Under the pieces are notes generated by a model that was not told the DNA's origin, made no database searches, and saw nothing but the letters and a program-made list of their open reading frames with translations. Source: Methylophilaceae bacterium (lineage in GTDB: Bacteria > Pseudomonadota > Gammaproteobacteria > Burkholderiales > Methylophilaceae). Taken from it: 8,427 bases of DNA. The stretch is from NCBI GenBank assembly GCA_017880825.1, contig JADGRN010000057.1:1-8427 (forward strand), in the 5' to 3' direction. Shown here piece after piece: positions 1 to 7,645 of this stretch. The position numbers were made by a program, and so were the translations under genes. Every line of letters starts with the position of its first letter. The first letter of the stretch is position 1.

Positions 1-824
1 GCCTTCATGTCCGGCACCATCAAGTATCTGCCATCGGCAGTTATGTTGATATCCGCAGCTGACTTGAAGCCGTCTTTAAGCAGTTCGACTTTGCCATCCT
101 TGCTGACGGTAAACACTTTGCCATTGGCCCAATCGCTGACATAAAGCACACCTTTTTTACTGCGTACAATGCCATCACCGCCGCCAAAACCTTCTGCAAT
201 TTTGGTCAGTTTTCCGGTTGCGATATCGATGTGATAAAGCATGCCGGATGCAAGATCCACCTCCAGCAATGTGCCCTTGCCATCCATCAGCAAGCCATTT
301 GGCGCTAATACACCCGCGTCTTTTTTGCCGTCAGTAATCAGCGTAACCTTGCCCGCCTTGTTGATGCGATAAACCGCACCGCCGGATTTCGTATCGCCGC
401 TGTCGCTCACATACAGGTTACCCTTGGCATCAGATTCCAGATCATTCAAGAACTGCGGGGTCGCCGGGAAAGCGCTGGCGTCTGCAAACACTTGCCATTT
501 ACCATCTGGAGCAACCTTCAATACGCGTGTTTTATCGGCAACGTACAAGTCCTTACCGATGATGGCCAGGCCTTTAGGGTCATTCATGCCGGTGGCAAAC
601 ACCTGTAACTTGCCATCTGCTCCAATTACGCTGATCTGACCATCACCATCTTTGCCAAATTCACCAATTTCCGAGACAAAAATGCGACCATCCTTGGCCG
701 CAATGGCGGATTCAGGCATTTTTAAACCAGTGATGGTCTTTGCATCGTGGGCATGAGCAACAGTCACCCCAACCATCAAATATAGGGCGGTAAAACAGCT
801 GAGTAGTTTGAACCGGTTTTGCAT
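1..824 (-). CDS. Exported SMP-30/gluconolactonase-like beta-propeller protein (C-terminus cut off by window edge)
   Basis: The frame reads from ATG at 824 to the window edge without a stop, giving 274 codons and lacking the C-terminus. The first 25 residues are a signal peptide (basic start, hydrophobic core, cleavage after AHA), so the protein should act in the periplasm or be secreted. The rest is a chain of short repeats of the type 'DGK-x-x-V-F-A' and 'G-x-LYVSD', typical of six-bladed propellers. Residues at the usual SMP-30 ligand places are present: E38 in MPESA, N127 in FLNDLESD, N176 in APNGLL and D217 in GDGIV. Their spacing resembles the Glu/Asn/Asn/Asp set of the SMP-30/regucalcin/gluconolactonase family, which binds a divalent metal and hydrolyses sugar lactones. 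The substrate cannot be read from sequence. It starts 18 bases after the preceding gene's stop, with only a weak GAAAG ribosome site, so it is probably the third gene of an operon. A non-enzymatic NHL-type propeller is the alternative. Confidence 0.8.
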   Translation of the reverse strand, partial: MQNRFKLLSCFTALYLMVGVTVAHAHDAKTITGLKMPESAIAAKDGRIFVSEIGEFGKDGDGQISVIGADGKLQVFATGMNDPKGLAIIGKDLYVADKTRVLKVAPDGKWQVFADASAFPATPQFLNDLESDAKGNLYVSDSGDTKSGGAVYRINKAGKVTLITDGKKDAGVLAPNGLLMDGKGTLLEVDLASGMLYHIDIATGKLTKIAEGFGGGDGIVRSKKGVLYVSDWANGKVFTVSKDGKVELLKDGFKSAADINITADGRYLMVPDMK

Positions 825-842
825 GAATTAGCTTTCGTGAGT

Positions 843-1454
843 TTAATTAAAATGATCGATAATCGAGGTTTTAGGGCCTTGCAGAATTGGAACCAGTCCA
901 CAGGGCGTTTGGGCCTCGCTGCCTGGCCTGCTTTCGTTCATCGCGACCTGTAATGCAGGATCAGCCTTCATCTTGTCTGCCACATTTTGCATCGTCAGCT
1001 TATAAACGGCGTCTATAGACCGCATGGGGTAAACATCAAGGAAACCGATTTTCTCCGATCTGCCTACATAACTACCCAGGTACTTACCGCTGCCTGAGTA
1101 GACATTCGCGGTGATCTTGCCGTAAAAGACCCCCATCAATGGATTGTAAAACATGCTGGGCTTGAGCCATACCAGCGTGTTGCCGGTGCTTGTTCCTTCG
1201 CACATGCTCACGCCCTCAAACTGCGTACCTAGAACTTGGGTTGCTGCGTGTTCGACAGAAGGCCCCTGGCTAAACCAGTAATCATAATAATAATGCGCCA
1301 GTCTGACTGAGTTTGTGTATTCAACCGGGCTGATATAAACCAGAATTTTTTTAGCCTTAGGCTCATTGGCCTGCGCCGCTTGTGTCAGCATCATTGCCGA
1401 GATCAGCAGAATAAAAACCATGGAAAAACTGCCTGTAATCCGATGGATATTCAT
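843..1454 (-). CDS. Exported protein of unknown function, 203 aa
   Basis: I do not recognise this family. The reading frame is open up to 1598, but that longer form would overlap the dehydrogenase gene by 125 bases and begin without a signal peptide. The ATG at 1454 has an AAGGA five bases upstream and gives a clear signal peptide (MNIHR start, hydrophobic core at about 12-24, cleavage near AAQA at 26-29), so I use it. The mature part is about 174 residues, rich in Tyr (HYYYDYW at 54-60) and beta-prone, with one probable C-terminal helix around 145-172. It has only two cysteines, C85 and C185, which could form a disulfide in the periplasm. No lipobox cysteine follows the signal peptide. It sits 19 bases after the dehydrogenase gene and 18 bases before the lactonase-like gene, so it is probably co-expressed with both; a partner, carrier or assembly role is only a guess. 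Confidence 0.8.
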   Translation of the reverse strand: MNIHRITGSFSMVFILLISAMMLTQAAQANEPKAKKILVYISPVEYTNSVRLAHYYYDYWFSQGPSVEHAATQVLGTQFEGVSMCEGTSTGNTLVWLKPSMFYNPLMGVFYGKITANVYSGSGKYLGSYVGRSEKIGFLDVYPMRSIDAVYKLTMQNVADKMKADPALQVAMNESRPGSEAQTPCGLVPILQGPKTSIIDHFN

Positions 1455-1459
1455 AACGA

Positions 1460-1464
1460 TCCTT
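1460..1464 (-). promoter_or_regulatory. Ribosome binding site that fixes the start of the 203-aa exported protein
   Basis: AAGGA on the minus strand, five bases before ATG 1454. It lies in the short gap after the dehydrogenase stop (1474-1476), and is the main reason for preferring this start over the upstream in-frame ATG at 1598. Confidence 0.7.
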
Positions 1465-1473
1465 TCGATTTTT

Positions 1474-2694
1474 TCATGGTGCAAACTTTTTGCTATAGCT
1501 GATGCGGTAAATAATACCAGCACGGTCATCGGATACATATAGCGCCCCATCCGGGCCGACAACCACATCCACCGGCCGACCCCAGGCGCCGCTCTCATTC
1601 AACCAGCCTGTGGCAAAATCTACCAGTTGGACAGGTTTATCCTGATTAAATTTCACCCGCACCAATTTATAGCCTGAAGGTTGAACGCGATTCCACGAGC
1701 CATGCAAGGCTACTATCGCATCATCGCGATATTCTGCGGGGAAAGCTGTGGTGCTTAAAAAAGTTATGCCCAGAGGCGCAGCATGGGCTGGCAGCGTCAT
1801 GGCCGGTGCCGTTGTCCCAGCACAAAATCCTTCCGTGGTGGCAAAGTTTGAGTCTGCATAATGATCGCCCCAACAATACGGCCAGCCATAGTGCTGGCCG
1901 GCTTCAATCCGGTTCAGATGCTCCGGCGGTAAATTATCTGCTGCTTTGCCGCCTTTAATGTCCGAGCGCATGTCGGCGCCGTTATTGGTGGCAAACATGG
2001 CGCCGGTTTTCGGTTGCCAGGCAAAGCCCTCCGAGTTGCGCAGGCCGGATGCCCAAATCGGATTAGCCGCATGGCGGCCGACCGTGGTTAACGCGCCTGC
2101 CGGTTGGCCGTCTTTGGTGTAGCGCAGGATAGTGGCGCGCAGCGGATCGGCCTCGGCGCAGACATTGCAGCTCGAACCGACATTCAAATACAGATAGCCA
2201 TCCGGCCCCAGTTTCAGCGTTTTCAGCGTATGCCCGCCACTCGGTAATCCGCTGATCAGGGGCGTCACGCCCGAGGCGGGCCAACTGTCATTTTTCCGCT
2301 CCAGGCGCACGACACCGTCCTGATTCGCCACCAGCAGTTTGCCATCGACAAAAGCCAGTCCCTGCGGCGCATTGAGCTGATCGGCCACGGTCACTATATC
2401 GTCGGCACGGCCATCATGGTTGCGGTCCGGCAACATCACCACCTTGTTGTCCCGACCCAGGGAGAGATACAAATTGCCATCCGGGCCGAATGCCATAAAA
2501 CGCGGGCCGCGAAAGTAATCATCGCCGGCCGGGTTGAGCCGTGCGAAAACTTGCGCCTTGAAACCTTCCGGCAGTTTTAATGTAGCGGCGGGATTATCGG
2601 GAACTGGAGTTACTGGCGCCATGCCAGCTTGCGCATAGGGTATGGAGGCTAGGCTCCAAAGTGCCACGATAACAAGGCGGGGGTAAGTCAGCAT
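1474..2694 (-). CDS. Exported glucose/sorbosone dehydrogenase family protein (GSDH, six-bladed propeller)
   Basis: This 406-residue protein has a signal peptide (hydrophobic 6-19, cleavage after YAQA at 23) and the GSDH/sorbosone dehydrogenase signature order: LPEGF at 41-45, GPRFMAFGPDGNLYLSLG at 63-80, GGHTLKTLKLGPDGYLYLNVG at 153-173, SGLRNSEGFAW at 216-226, HYGWPYCWGD at 268-277, LHGSWNR at 330-336 and GRPVDVVVGPDGALYVSDD at 372-390. Related enzymes use PQQ and calcium to oxidise aldoses in the periplasm; by analogy H155 and R219 are candidates for the catalytic pair, which is inference. It has exactly four cysteines (C176 and C179 as CNVC, C274, C291), suitable for disulfides. ATG 2694 is the first possible start, since a TGA lies in frame nine bases upstream. 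Its ribosome site is poor, with GGG touching the ATG. It heads the operon with the unknown protein and the SMP-30-like protein. Substrate is unknown, and some family members have no proven activity. Confidence 0.88.
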   Translation of the reverse strand: MLTYPRLVIVALWSLASIPYAQAGMAPVTPVPDNPAATLKLPEGFKAQVFARLNPAGDDYFRGPRFMAFGPDGNLYLSLGRDNKVVMLPDRNHDGRADDIVTVADQLNAPQGLAFVDGKLLVANQDGVVRLERKNDSWPASGVTPLISGLPSGGHTLKTLKLGPDGYLYLNVGSSCNVCAEADPLRATILRYTKDGQPAGALTTVGRHAANPIWASGLRNSEGFAWQPKTGAMFATNNGADMRSDIKGGKAADNLPPEHLNRIEAGQHYGWPYCWGDHYADSNFATTEGFCAGTTAPAMTLPAHAAPLGITFLSTTAFPAEYRDDAIVALHGSWNRVQPSGYKLVRVKFNQDKPVQLVDFATGWLNESGAWGRPVDVVVGPDGALYVSDDRAGIIYRISYSKKFAP

Positions 2695-2799
2695 CCCTAT
2701 TCAGCACAAAACTTAGCGATTGAGCCGTGGAGCAGGCTGCGCAGGAGGCGGCCAAGGTTTAAATGTGAAGGCCATGGATGTGAGCGGTGCCTGCGGCCA

Positions 2800-2820
2800 C
2801 GGTAAATAGTATAAATACCG
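2800..2820. repeat. Inverted repeat CGGTA-N11-TACCG around the candidate -10 box
   Basis: Five-base arms at 2800-2804 and 2816-2820 flank 11 AT-rich bases that contain TATACT on the minus strand. The placement would suit an operator for a dimeric regulator, but the arms are short enough to arise by chance. Confidence 0.3.
2808..2813 (-). promoter_or_regulatory. Candidate -10 box (TATACT) for the dehydrogenase operon
   Basis: TATACT on the minus strand matches the sigma-70 -10 consensus at five of six bases and would give a leader of about 100 bases before ATG 2694. No good -35 box is visible 16-18 bases upstream, so the call is weak. It lies in the centre of the inverted repeat at 2800-2820. 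The rest of the 2695-2871 gap holds a GC-rich leader and nothing else I can name. Confidence 0.3.
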
Positions 2821-2834
2821 CACTCTCATGGCAT

Positions 2835-2851
2835 CCGCTCTCCCCCAGCGG
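2835..2851. other. Small GC hairpin after the ankyrin gene
   Basis: CCGCT and AGCGG arms (2835-2839 and 2847-2851) with a seven-base loop lie 20 bases beyond the ankyrin stop on the minus strand. There is no run of T after it, so it is not a standard intrinsic terminator. It may stabilise the end of the purL/ankyrin message. Confidence 0.3.
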
Positions 2852-2871
2852 CTAGTCAATGCAAGTAGAAG

Positions 2872-3357
2872 TTAGAAGCACTTTTCTTCTTTACAGCCAT
2901 CATCTTTGACACCTAGTGACAACAGCAAATCGACCATCGTTGTATTACCTGCGTCACGTAATGCACGAATAATCGAGACATCGCCACGCATTTTTATATT
3001 GATATCGGCACCTTTAGAGGCAAGATATTTGACGACCTCCGGGTGGTTTTCGAAAGCAGCAAGATGGAATGAAGTCATCATGGTGATCGGGTGTTTGTAG
3101 TTGATATCAGCACCTTTTTCTAACAGCAGCTTTACGACTTCCAGTTGGCCCTTGTTAGCCGCGATTTGTATTGCCGTCCAAGTGAAAAACTGCTCATTGA
3201 CATCGAGTCCAGTGTTCAAATATTTCTGCACCGTTTTCACATCACCATCGCGCAGTGCCTGTGTATAGGCTACTTGATCATCGCCGTCGATTTCCGCGTG
3301 TGCTGCAATGGGCAGAATAAACGCCACTGCCAAAACAAGTACCTTGATCAGTTTCAT
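2872..3357 (-). CDS. Exported ankyrin-repeat protein, 161 aa
   Basis: The N-terminus MKLIKVLVLA followed by cleavage after AHA at 21 is a good signal peptide, placing the protein in the periplasm. The mature part is nearly all ankyrin repeats: a degenerate capping repeat at about 27-56 (ALRDGDVKTVQKYL), a good repeat at 57-88 (TAIQIAANKGQLEVVKLLLEKGADIN), another at 90-122 (SFHLAAFENHPEVVKYLASKGADIN) and a C-terminal cap at about 124-150 (RALRDAGNTTMVDLLLSLG). Such repeats form helical stacks that bind proteins; the partner is unknown. The tail CKEEKC holds the only two cysteines, C155 and C160, a possible disulfide. ATG 3357 is preceded by AGGAG about ten bases upstream. The gene starts 40 bases after purL with no terminator between, so it may be carried on the purL message. 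Pseudomonas AnkB is a known periplasmic ankyrin protein linked to catalase, but nothing here shows the same role. Confidence 0.88.
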   Translation of the reverse strand: MKLIKVLVLAVAFILPIAAHAEIDGDDQVAYTQALRDGDVKTVQKYLNTGLDVNEQFFTWTAIQIAANKGQLEVVKLLLEKGADINYKHPITMMTSFHLAAFENHPEVVKYLASKGADINIKMRGDVSIIRALRDAGNTTMVDLLLSLGVKDDGCKEEKCF

Positions 3358-3397
3358 GCTTTTTCATCTCCTGCTTGTTGTAATAATTAACTAGAAT

Positions 3398-6300
3398 TTA
3401 ACCAATAAACTTTCTTGCATTACGAAACATGCGTAACCAGGGACTATCTTCACCCCAGCCATCCGGATGCCAGGACAGCTGAACGCTACGCACAACCCTT
3501 TCAGGATGCGGCATCATAATACTAAAACGCCCGTCTTTTGTGGTTAAGCCGGTAATCCCTTGCGGCGAACCGTTGGGATTATACGGGTAAATTTCCGTAG
3601 GCTCGCCCGTATTATCCACGAAACGCATACTGACCAGTCTATCCGTCAGCACACTATGGACAGCGGCCGGCGAAGAAAATTCCGCATAACCTTCACCATG
3701 TGCTACGGCAATAGGCATGCGGCTTCCCGCCATGCTTGCAAAAAACAGCGAAGGGGATTCCAGTATTTCCACCATGGCAAAACGCGCCTCGAACTGCTCC
3801 GACTTGTTGCGTACAAAATGCGGCCACTGCGCTGCGCCGGGAATAATGCTGTGTAAATTGCTCATCATCTGGCAACCGTTGCACACACCCAAGGCAAAAC
3901 TGTCGCTACGCTGGAAGAACGCAGAAAACTCGTCCCTGGCACGTGGATTGAACAGGATGGACTTGGCCCAACCCTCGCCCGCACCCAGCACATCGCCATA
4001 GGAAAAGCCGCCGCAAGCCACAAACCCGGCAAAATCGCGCAACAAAACGCGACCGCTGATGATGTCGCTCATATGCACGTCGAAAGCCTGGAAACCGGCA
4101 TGGTCGAACGCTGCCGCCATCTCGACCTGGCCATTCACGCCCTGCTCGCGCAGGATCGCCATCTTCGGGCGCTTGCGGGTCGCAATAAACGGCGCGGCGA
4201 CATTTTCATCGAGATCGAAAGTCACACGCGCATGCAGCCCCGGATCGGCGACATCCAGGATGCGGTCGTGCTCTTGCTGGGCACATACGGGGTTGTCGCG
4301 CAGGCTTTGCATGTGAAAGGTGGTGCTGGACCAGATGCGGTGGAGTTCCACGCGATGCTGTAGCAGCAGCGGTTTGCCGTTGCAGGTGAAATCAAGCTTC
4401 TCGCCCGCCGTCACGCGGCCGATGACATGCGCGCATCGCGGCAGCAAAACCTGCAGCTTTTTCAGCACGTTGACGGCGTCTTTCGCTTGCACCTGCAACA
4501 CCGCGCCCAGCTCCTCGTTGAACAGGATATCCGTGATGTGGCCTGGCAGCGAGGCCAAATCGACCTCAAAGCCGCAATGCCCGGCAAACGCCATTTCTGC
4601 CAGCGTCACAAACAGGCCGCCGTCGGAACGGTCGTGATAGGCCAGCAATTTGTTCTCCGCGTTCAGTTGCTGGATCGCGGCAAAGAAGCTCTTGAGCGGC
4701 GCAGCATCGTCCACATCCGGCGCAATGTTGCCGGTTTCGCCGTATACCTGTGCCAGCGCCGATCCGCCCATGCGGTTTTTTCCGCGCCCCAGGTCAATCG
4801 CAATCAGTTGCGTTTCGCCCAGGTCGGTGCGCAATTGCGGCGTCAGCGTATTGCGTGCGTCGCTCACCGGCGCGAACGCGGAAACCACCAGCGAGATGGG
4901 CGCAGTCACGGCTTTTTTCTCGCCATGCGCTTCCCATACTGTCTTCATCGACATTGAATCCTTGCCGACCGGGATGCTGATGCCCAGCGCCGGGCACAAC
5001 TCCATGCCGACTGCTTTGACTGTGTCGTAAAGCGCGGCGTCCTCGCCGGAATGCCCGGCAGGCGCCATCCAGTTGGCGGACAGCTTGAGTTTGGTAATGT
5101 CTGAAATCGGTGCAGCAGCAAGATTGGTAATCGCCTCACCGATGGCCATGCGGCCGGAAGCCGGTGCGTCGATCAGCGCCAGCGGTGCCTTTTCTCCGAT
5201 GGCAAAGGCTTCCCCGCGAAAGGTTTCATACCCAGCCAGCGTCACCGCCACATCGGCTACCGGCACCTGCCACGGGCCGACCATCTGATCCCTGGCAATC
5301 AGCCCCGTCACGCTACGGTCGCCAATGGTAATCAGGAATGTCTTGTCGGCCACACCCGGTAGGCGCAGCACACGATGCGCGGCTTCTTCCAAGTCCAGCC
5401 CAGTCGTGTCGAAGGCCGCCAGATCGCGTACCACATGCTTCACGTCGCGCGTCATCCTGGGCGGCTTGCCCAGTAATACGGCCAAATCCATATCCACTGG
5501 TTTGTTGCCGAAGTAGCTGTCTTCCACCGTGAGATGCTTTTCCTCAGTCGCCTCGCCAACCACGGCAAATGGACAGCGCTCGCGATCGCAGATTTCGGCA
5601 AAGCGCGGCAAGTCAGTCTTGGCCACCGCCATCACGTAACGCTCCTGCGCTTCGTTACTCCATAGCTCGCGCGGCGCCATGCCCGGCTCTTCGTTGTGCA
5701 CCTCGCGCAGATGAAACACCGCGCCTACTCCGGCATCGTTCACCAGTTCAGGGAAGGCATTGGAAATGCCGCCTGCACCCACATCGTGGATGCTCAAAAT
5801 CGGGTTGTTGTCGCCCAACTGCCAGCAGCGGTCGATCACCTCCTGTGCGCGGCGTTGCAACTCAGGGTTGCCGCGCTGCACCGAATCAAAATCCAGATTT
5901 TCAGCATTGGAGCCGGTATCCATGCTGGAGGCCGCGCCGCCGCCGAGGCCGATCAGCATGGCCGGGCCGCCCAGTTGGATCAGGCAAGCACCTGCTGGAA
6001 TCGGGTTCTTCCTGGAATGCTTGGCCGAGATATTGCCGACACCGCCCGCCAGCATGATGGGCTTGTGGTAGCCGCGTACTTCGCCTGCGGATTCGATTTC
6101 CAAAGTACGGAAATAACCGGCGATATTGGGGCGGCCAAATTCGTTGTTGTAGGCAGCGCCGCCCAAAGGGCCGTCGACCATAATCTGCAAGGCGGAAGCA
6201 ATACGGCCAGGTTTTCCATAAGGCTGCTTACCAAAATCTTGTTCCCAAGGTTGCTGGAAGCCGGGGATATTCAGGTTGGATACAGAAAAACCGGTCAGGC

Positions 6301-7318
6301 CGGCCTTGGGCTTGGAGCCGGAGCCGGTGGCGCCCTCGTCGCGGATTTCGCCGCCAGCACCAGTCGCAGCACCGGCAAACGGCGAGATTGCCGTAGGATG
6401 GTTGTGAGTCTCCACTTTCATCAGGAAGTGCATGTCTTCCTCGACGTAGCCATAGCTGCCGTCCGCCTGCGGGTAGAAGCGTTTGGTTTGCTGTCCTTCC
6501 TCCTGGCCAGCCACGATCGAAGCATTGTCGGAATACGCCACCACCGTCTTGCCGGGGTTGAGCTTGTGCGTGTTGCGGATCATGCCGAACAGCGACTGTG
6601 CTTGTGGCACGCCATCAATGATCCAGTCGGCATTGAAGATTTTGTGGCGGCAGTGTTCCGAATTGGCCTGGGCGAACATGGTCAGTTCGACATCGGTCGG
6701 GTTGCGGCCGATGCGCGTGAAGTTCTCCAGCAGGTAATCAATCTCATCCGGTGACAGCGCCAGCCCCATCTCGCTATTGGCTCGTTCCAGCGCAGCCTTG
6801 CCGCCAGCAAGAATACCCACACTGGTGAGCGGTGCCGGATCGGCTTTGTGATAGAGCCGCTCGGCATCATCCAGGCTGCCGAACACGGCTTCCGTCATAC
6901 GGTCATGGATCAGCGGTTTCAGCGCCAGTTTTTCAGCCTCGGTCAGCGGGTTGCCGTCCGCGGTGGCGGCATAGTAAGCCACGCCACGCTCCAGCCGCTT
7001 GATGTTTTCCAGCCCGCAGTGGCGCGCGATGTCAGTCGCACGCGACGACCACGGCGAAATGGTGCCGGGGCGCGGAATCACCAGAAACAGCTCGGTTTTT
7101 TGTTTTTCGGCTGGCGTTTCCTCCTCCATTTTGGGGCCATAGGTCAGGATTTTTTGCAGGATACCCTGCTGGGCTGGCGTAAGGTCGCCTTCTGACCAGG
7201 CAAAGTGCCAGAACTCTGCATACAGATGGCTGATGCGCGGCGCAACGGCTTTTAGCGCGGCCAGAATCTTATCGAGACGAAAGGGAGAGAGCGCGGCACT
7301 GCCACGAAGACGAAGCAT
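3398..7318 (-). CDS. purL: Phosphoribosylformylglycinamidine synthase, large fused form (PurL)
   Basis: This cytosolic enzyme makes FGAM from FGAR, ATP and glutamine, the fourth step of purine synthesis. At 1,306 residues it matches the single-chain proteobacterial PurL (E. coli 1,295) and looks intact. The N-terminal domain starts [14 protein letters not shown] (4-17) with [16 protein letters not shown] (83-98). Next come [14 protein letters not shown] (215-228), [20 protein letters not shown] (304-323) and GKDSMSMKT (785-793) of the two ATP-binding halves. The glutaminase domain begins near 1051 ([12 protein letters not shown]), with nucleophile C1146 in GVCNGCQM and the His/Glu partners H1271 and E1273 in HPER. 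These sit eleven residues beyond the known E. coli positions C1135, H1260 and E1262. ATG 7318 fits the family start, but no Shine-Dalgarno is visible; an inverted repeat fills the space upstream. No PurR-type operator is seen. The ankyrin gene follows at 40 bases. Confidence 0.98.
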   Translation of the reverse strand: MLRLRGSAALSPFRLDKILAALKAVAPRISHLYAEFWHFAWSEGDLTPAQQGILQKILTYGPKMEEETPAEKQKTELFLVIPRPGTISPWSSRATDIARHCGLENIKRLERGVAYYAATADGNPLTEAEKLALKPLIHDRMTEAVFGSLDDAERLYHKADPAPLTSVGILAGGKAALERANSEMGLALSPDEIDYLLENFTRIGRNPTDVELTMFAQANSEHCRHKIFNADWIIDGVPQAQSLFGMIRNTHKLNPGKTVVAYSDNASIVAGQEEGQQTKRFYPQADGSYGYVEEDMHFLMKVETHNHPTAISPFAGAATGAGGEIRDEGATGSGSKPKAGLTGFSVSNLNIPGFQQPWEQDFGKQPYGKPGRIASALQIMVDGPLGGAAYNNEFGRPNIAGYFRTLEIESAGEVRGYHKPIMLAGGVGNISAKHSRKNPIPAGACLIQLGGPAMLIGLGGGAASSMDTGSNAENLDFDSVQRGNPELQRRAQEVIDRCWQLGDNNPILSIHDVGAGGISNAFPELVNDAGVGAVFHLREVHNEEPGMAPRELWSNEAQERYVMAVAKTDLPRFAEICDRERCPFAVVGEATEEKHLTVEDSYFGNKPVDMDLAVLLGKPPRMTRDVKHVVRDLAAFDTTGLDLEEAAHRVLRLPGVADKTFLITIGDRSVTGLIARDQMVGPWQVPVADVAVTLAGYETFRGEAFAIGEKAPLALIDAPASGRMAIGEAITNLAAAPISDITKLKLSANWMAPAGHSGEDAALYDTVKAVGMELCPALGISIPVGKDSMSMKTVWEAHGEKKAVTAPISLVVSAFAPVSDARNTLTPQLRTDLGETQLIAIDLGRGKNRMGGSALAQVYGETGNIAPDVDDAAPLKSFFAAIQQLNAENKLLAYHDRSDGGLFVTLAEMAFAGHCGFEVDLASLPGHITDILFNEELGAVLQVQAKDAVNVLKKLQVLLPRCAHVIGRVTAGEKLDFTCNGKPLLLQHRVELHRIWSSTTFHMQSLRDNPVCAQQEHDRILDVADPGLHARVTFDLDENVAAPFIATRKRPKMAILREQGVNGQVEMAAAFDHAGFQAFDVHMSDIISGRVLLRDFAGFVACGGFSYGDVLGAGEGWAKSILFNPRARDEFSAFFQRSDSFALGVCNGCQMMSNLHSIIPGAAQWPHFVRNKSEQFEARFAMVEILESPSLFFASMAGSRMPIAVAHGEGYAEFSSPAAVHSVLTDRLVSMRFVDNTGEPTEIYPYNPNGSPQGITGLTTKDGRFSIMMPHPERVVRSVQLSWHPDGWGEDSPWLRMFRNARKFIG

Positions 7319-7321
7319 GGG

Positions 7322-7351
7322 AAATTCAGGCGATTAGCAAAAGCTGAATTT
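7322..7351. repeat. Perfect 8-bp inverted repeat between the purL -10 box and start codon
   Basis: AAATTCAG at 7322-7329 and CTGAATTT at 7344-7351 are perfect complements with a 14-base spacer. One arm overlaps the -10 box and the other ends three bases before the purL ATG. Because one arm lies within the promoter, it is better read as a DNA operator than as an RNA hairpin, though a promoter further upstream would make it a hairpin masking the start. Confidence 0.5.
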
Positions 7352-7356
7352 TACCA
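7348..7356 (-). promoter_or_regulatory. Candidate extended -10 promoter of purL (TGG-TAAAAT)
   Basis: On the minus strand TGGTAAAAT gives an extended -10 (TGn plus a five-of-six match to TATAAT), 30 bases upstream of the purL ATG. No clear -35 box is present, which an extended -10 can tolerate. The predicted start of transcription falls near 7341, so the purL leader would be only about 20-25 bases. Confidence 0.45.
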
Positions 7357-7439
7357 GAAAGATAAGCTTAGCCCTTGCTTGAGAATCACATTGGATTTCA
7401 GTCTGACCAGAATTATGAAATTACAGGTGGTTTGCCTAT

Positions 7440-7597
7440 CCCCTGCTGCCGCGCCGAGCAGCACAGCCAATCTGGGATTAGCGGCGCGCACCGTTCAAGC
7501 TCCGCAGCAGACTATGCACTGTGTAGTCTGCCAGGGCGCGTTGCGCAAGCCGCCCCAGATTGGCGAAGCAGCGCAGGAGAAGTTAAGCGGCAGGGGG
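7440..7597. repeat. Nested (concentric) palindrome, about 40 bp of pairing in six helices
   Basis: Arms pair in strict nested order. Outermost are CCCC 7440-7443 with GGGG 7594-7597, then CTGCCGC 7446-7452 with GCGGCAG 7587-7593. Next are GCCAATCTGGG 7466-7476 with CCCAGATTGGC 7554-7564 (11 bp), GCGGC 7481-7485 with GCCGC 7549-7553, and GCGCA 7486-7490 with TGCGC 7542-7546. Innermost is GCAGACTA 7507-7514 with TAGTCTGC 7524-7531 around a nine-base loop. It fills most of the 397-base gap between the membrane-protein gene and purL. It could be a dispersed intergenic repeat or miniature mobile element, or a structured RNA; the sequence does not decide. I find no reading frame here that resembles a protein. 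Confidence 0.7.
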
Positions 7598-7611
7598 CAG
7601 CCTTTTCTTTC

Positions 7612-7645
7612 CCCGATTTCTTTTGGCAGAGCAAAAGAAATCGGG
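7612..7645. repeat. Perfect 14-bp hairpin of intergenic-repeat type
   Basis: CCCGATTTCTTTTG (7612-7625), loop GCAGAG, then CAAAAGAAATCGGG (7632-7645), with no mismatch. No T-run follows on either strand, so it is not a classical terminator. From memory it resembles the palindromes with a TTTCTTTTGGC-type core that recur between genes of many beta- and gammaproteobacteria and are often mis-called as small proteins containing 'FFWQSKRN'. It may stop or protect the message of the membrane-protein gene that runs into it. Confidence 0.75.

Noticed and set aside
1455..1598. Upstream extension of the 203-aa protein to an in-frame ATG at 1598 (251 aa)
   Set aside because: It would overlap the dehydrogenase gene by 125 bases, puts about 48 residues ahead of a good signal peptide, and ignores the AAGGA ribosome site before ATG 1454.
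5696..6754. Plus-strand open frame of 352 codons inside purL
   Set aside because: It is antisense to a fully conserved purL segment, its length follows from the GC-rich codon pattern, and the translation resembles no protein family.
7319..7380. PurR box before purL
   Set aside because: No sequence resembling the ACGCAAACGTTTGCGT-type operator is present. The inverted repeat found there is different.
7440..7597. Integron attC site for the AT-rich membrane-protein cassette
   Set aside because: The structure and size are tempting, and GCTTAAC on the minus strand (7582-7588) fits RYYYAAC. But no GTTRRRY core lies at the mirrored position, and the sequence before the gene (GTTGACC) misses the consensus at one base. 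No integrase is present in the window.
7612..7645. Rho-independent terminator for the membrane-protein gene
   Set aside because: The stem is strong, but neither strand has a T-run after it; the minus-strand transcript continues GAAAGAAAAGG. I list it as a repeat instead.
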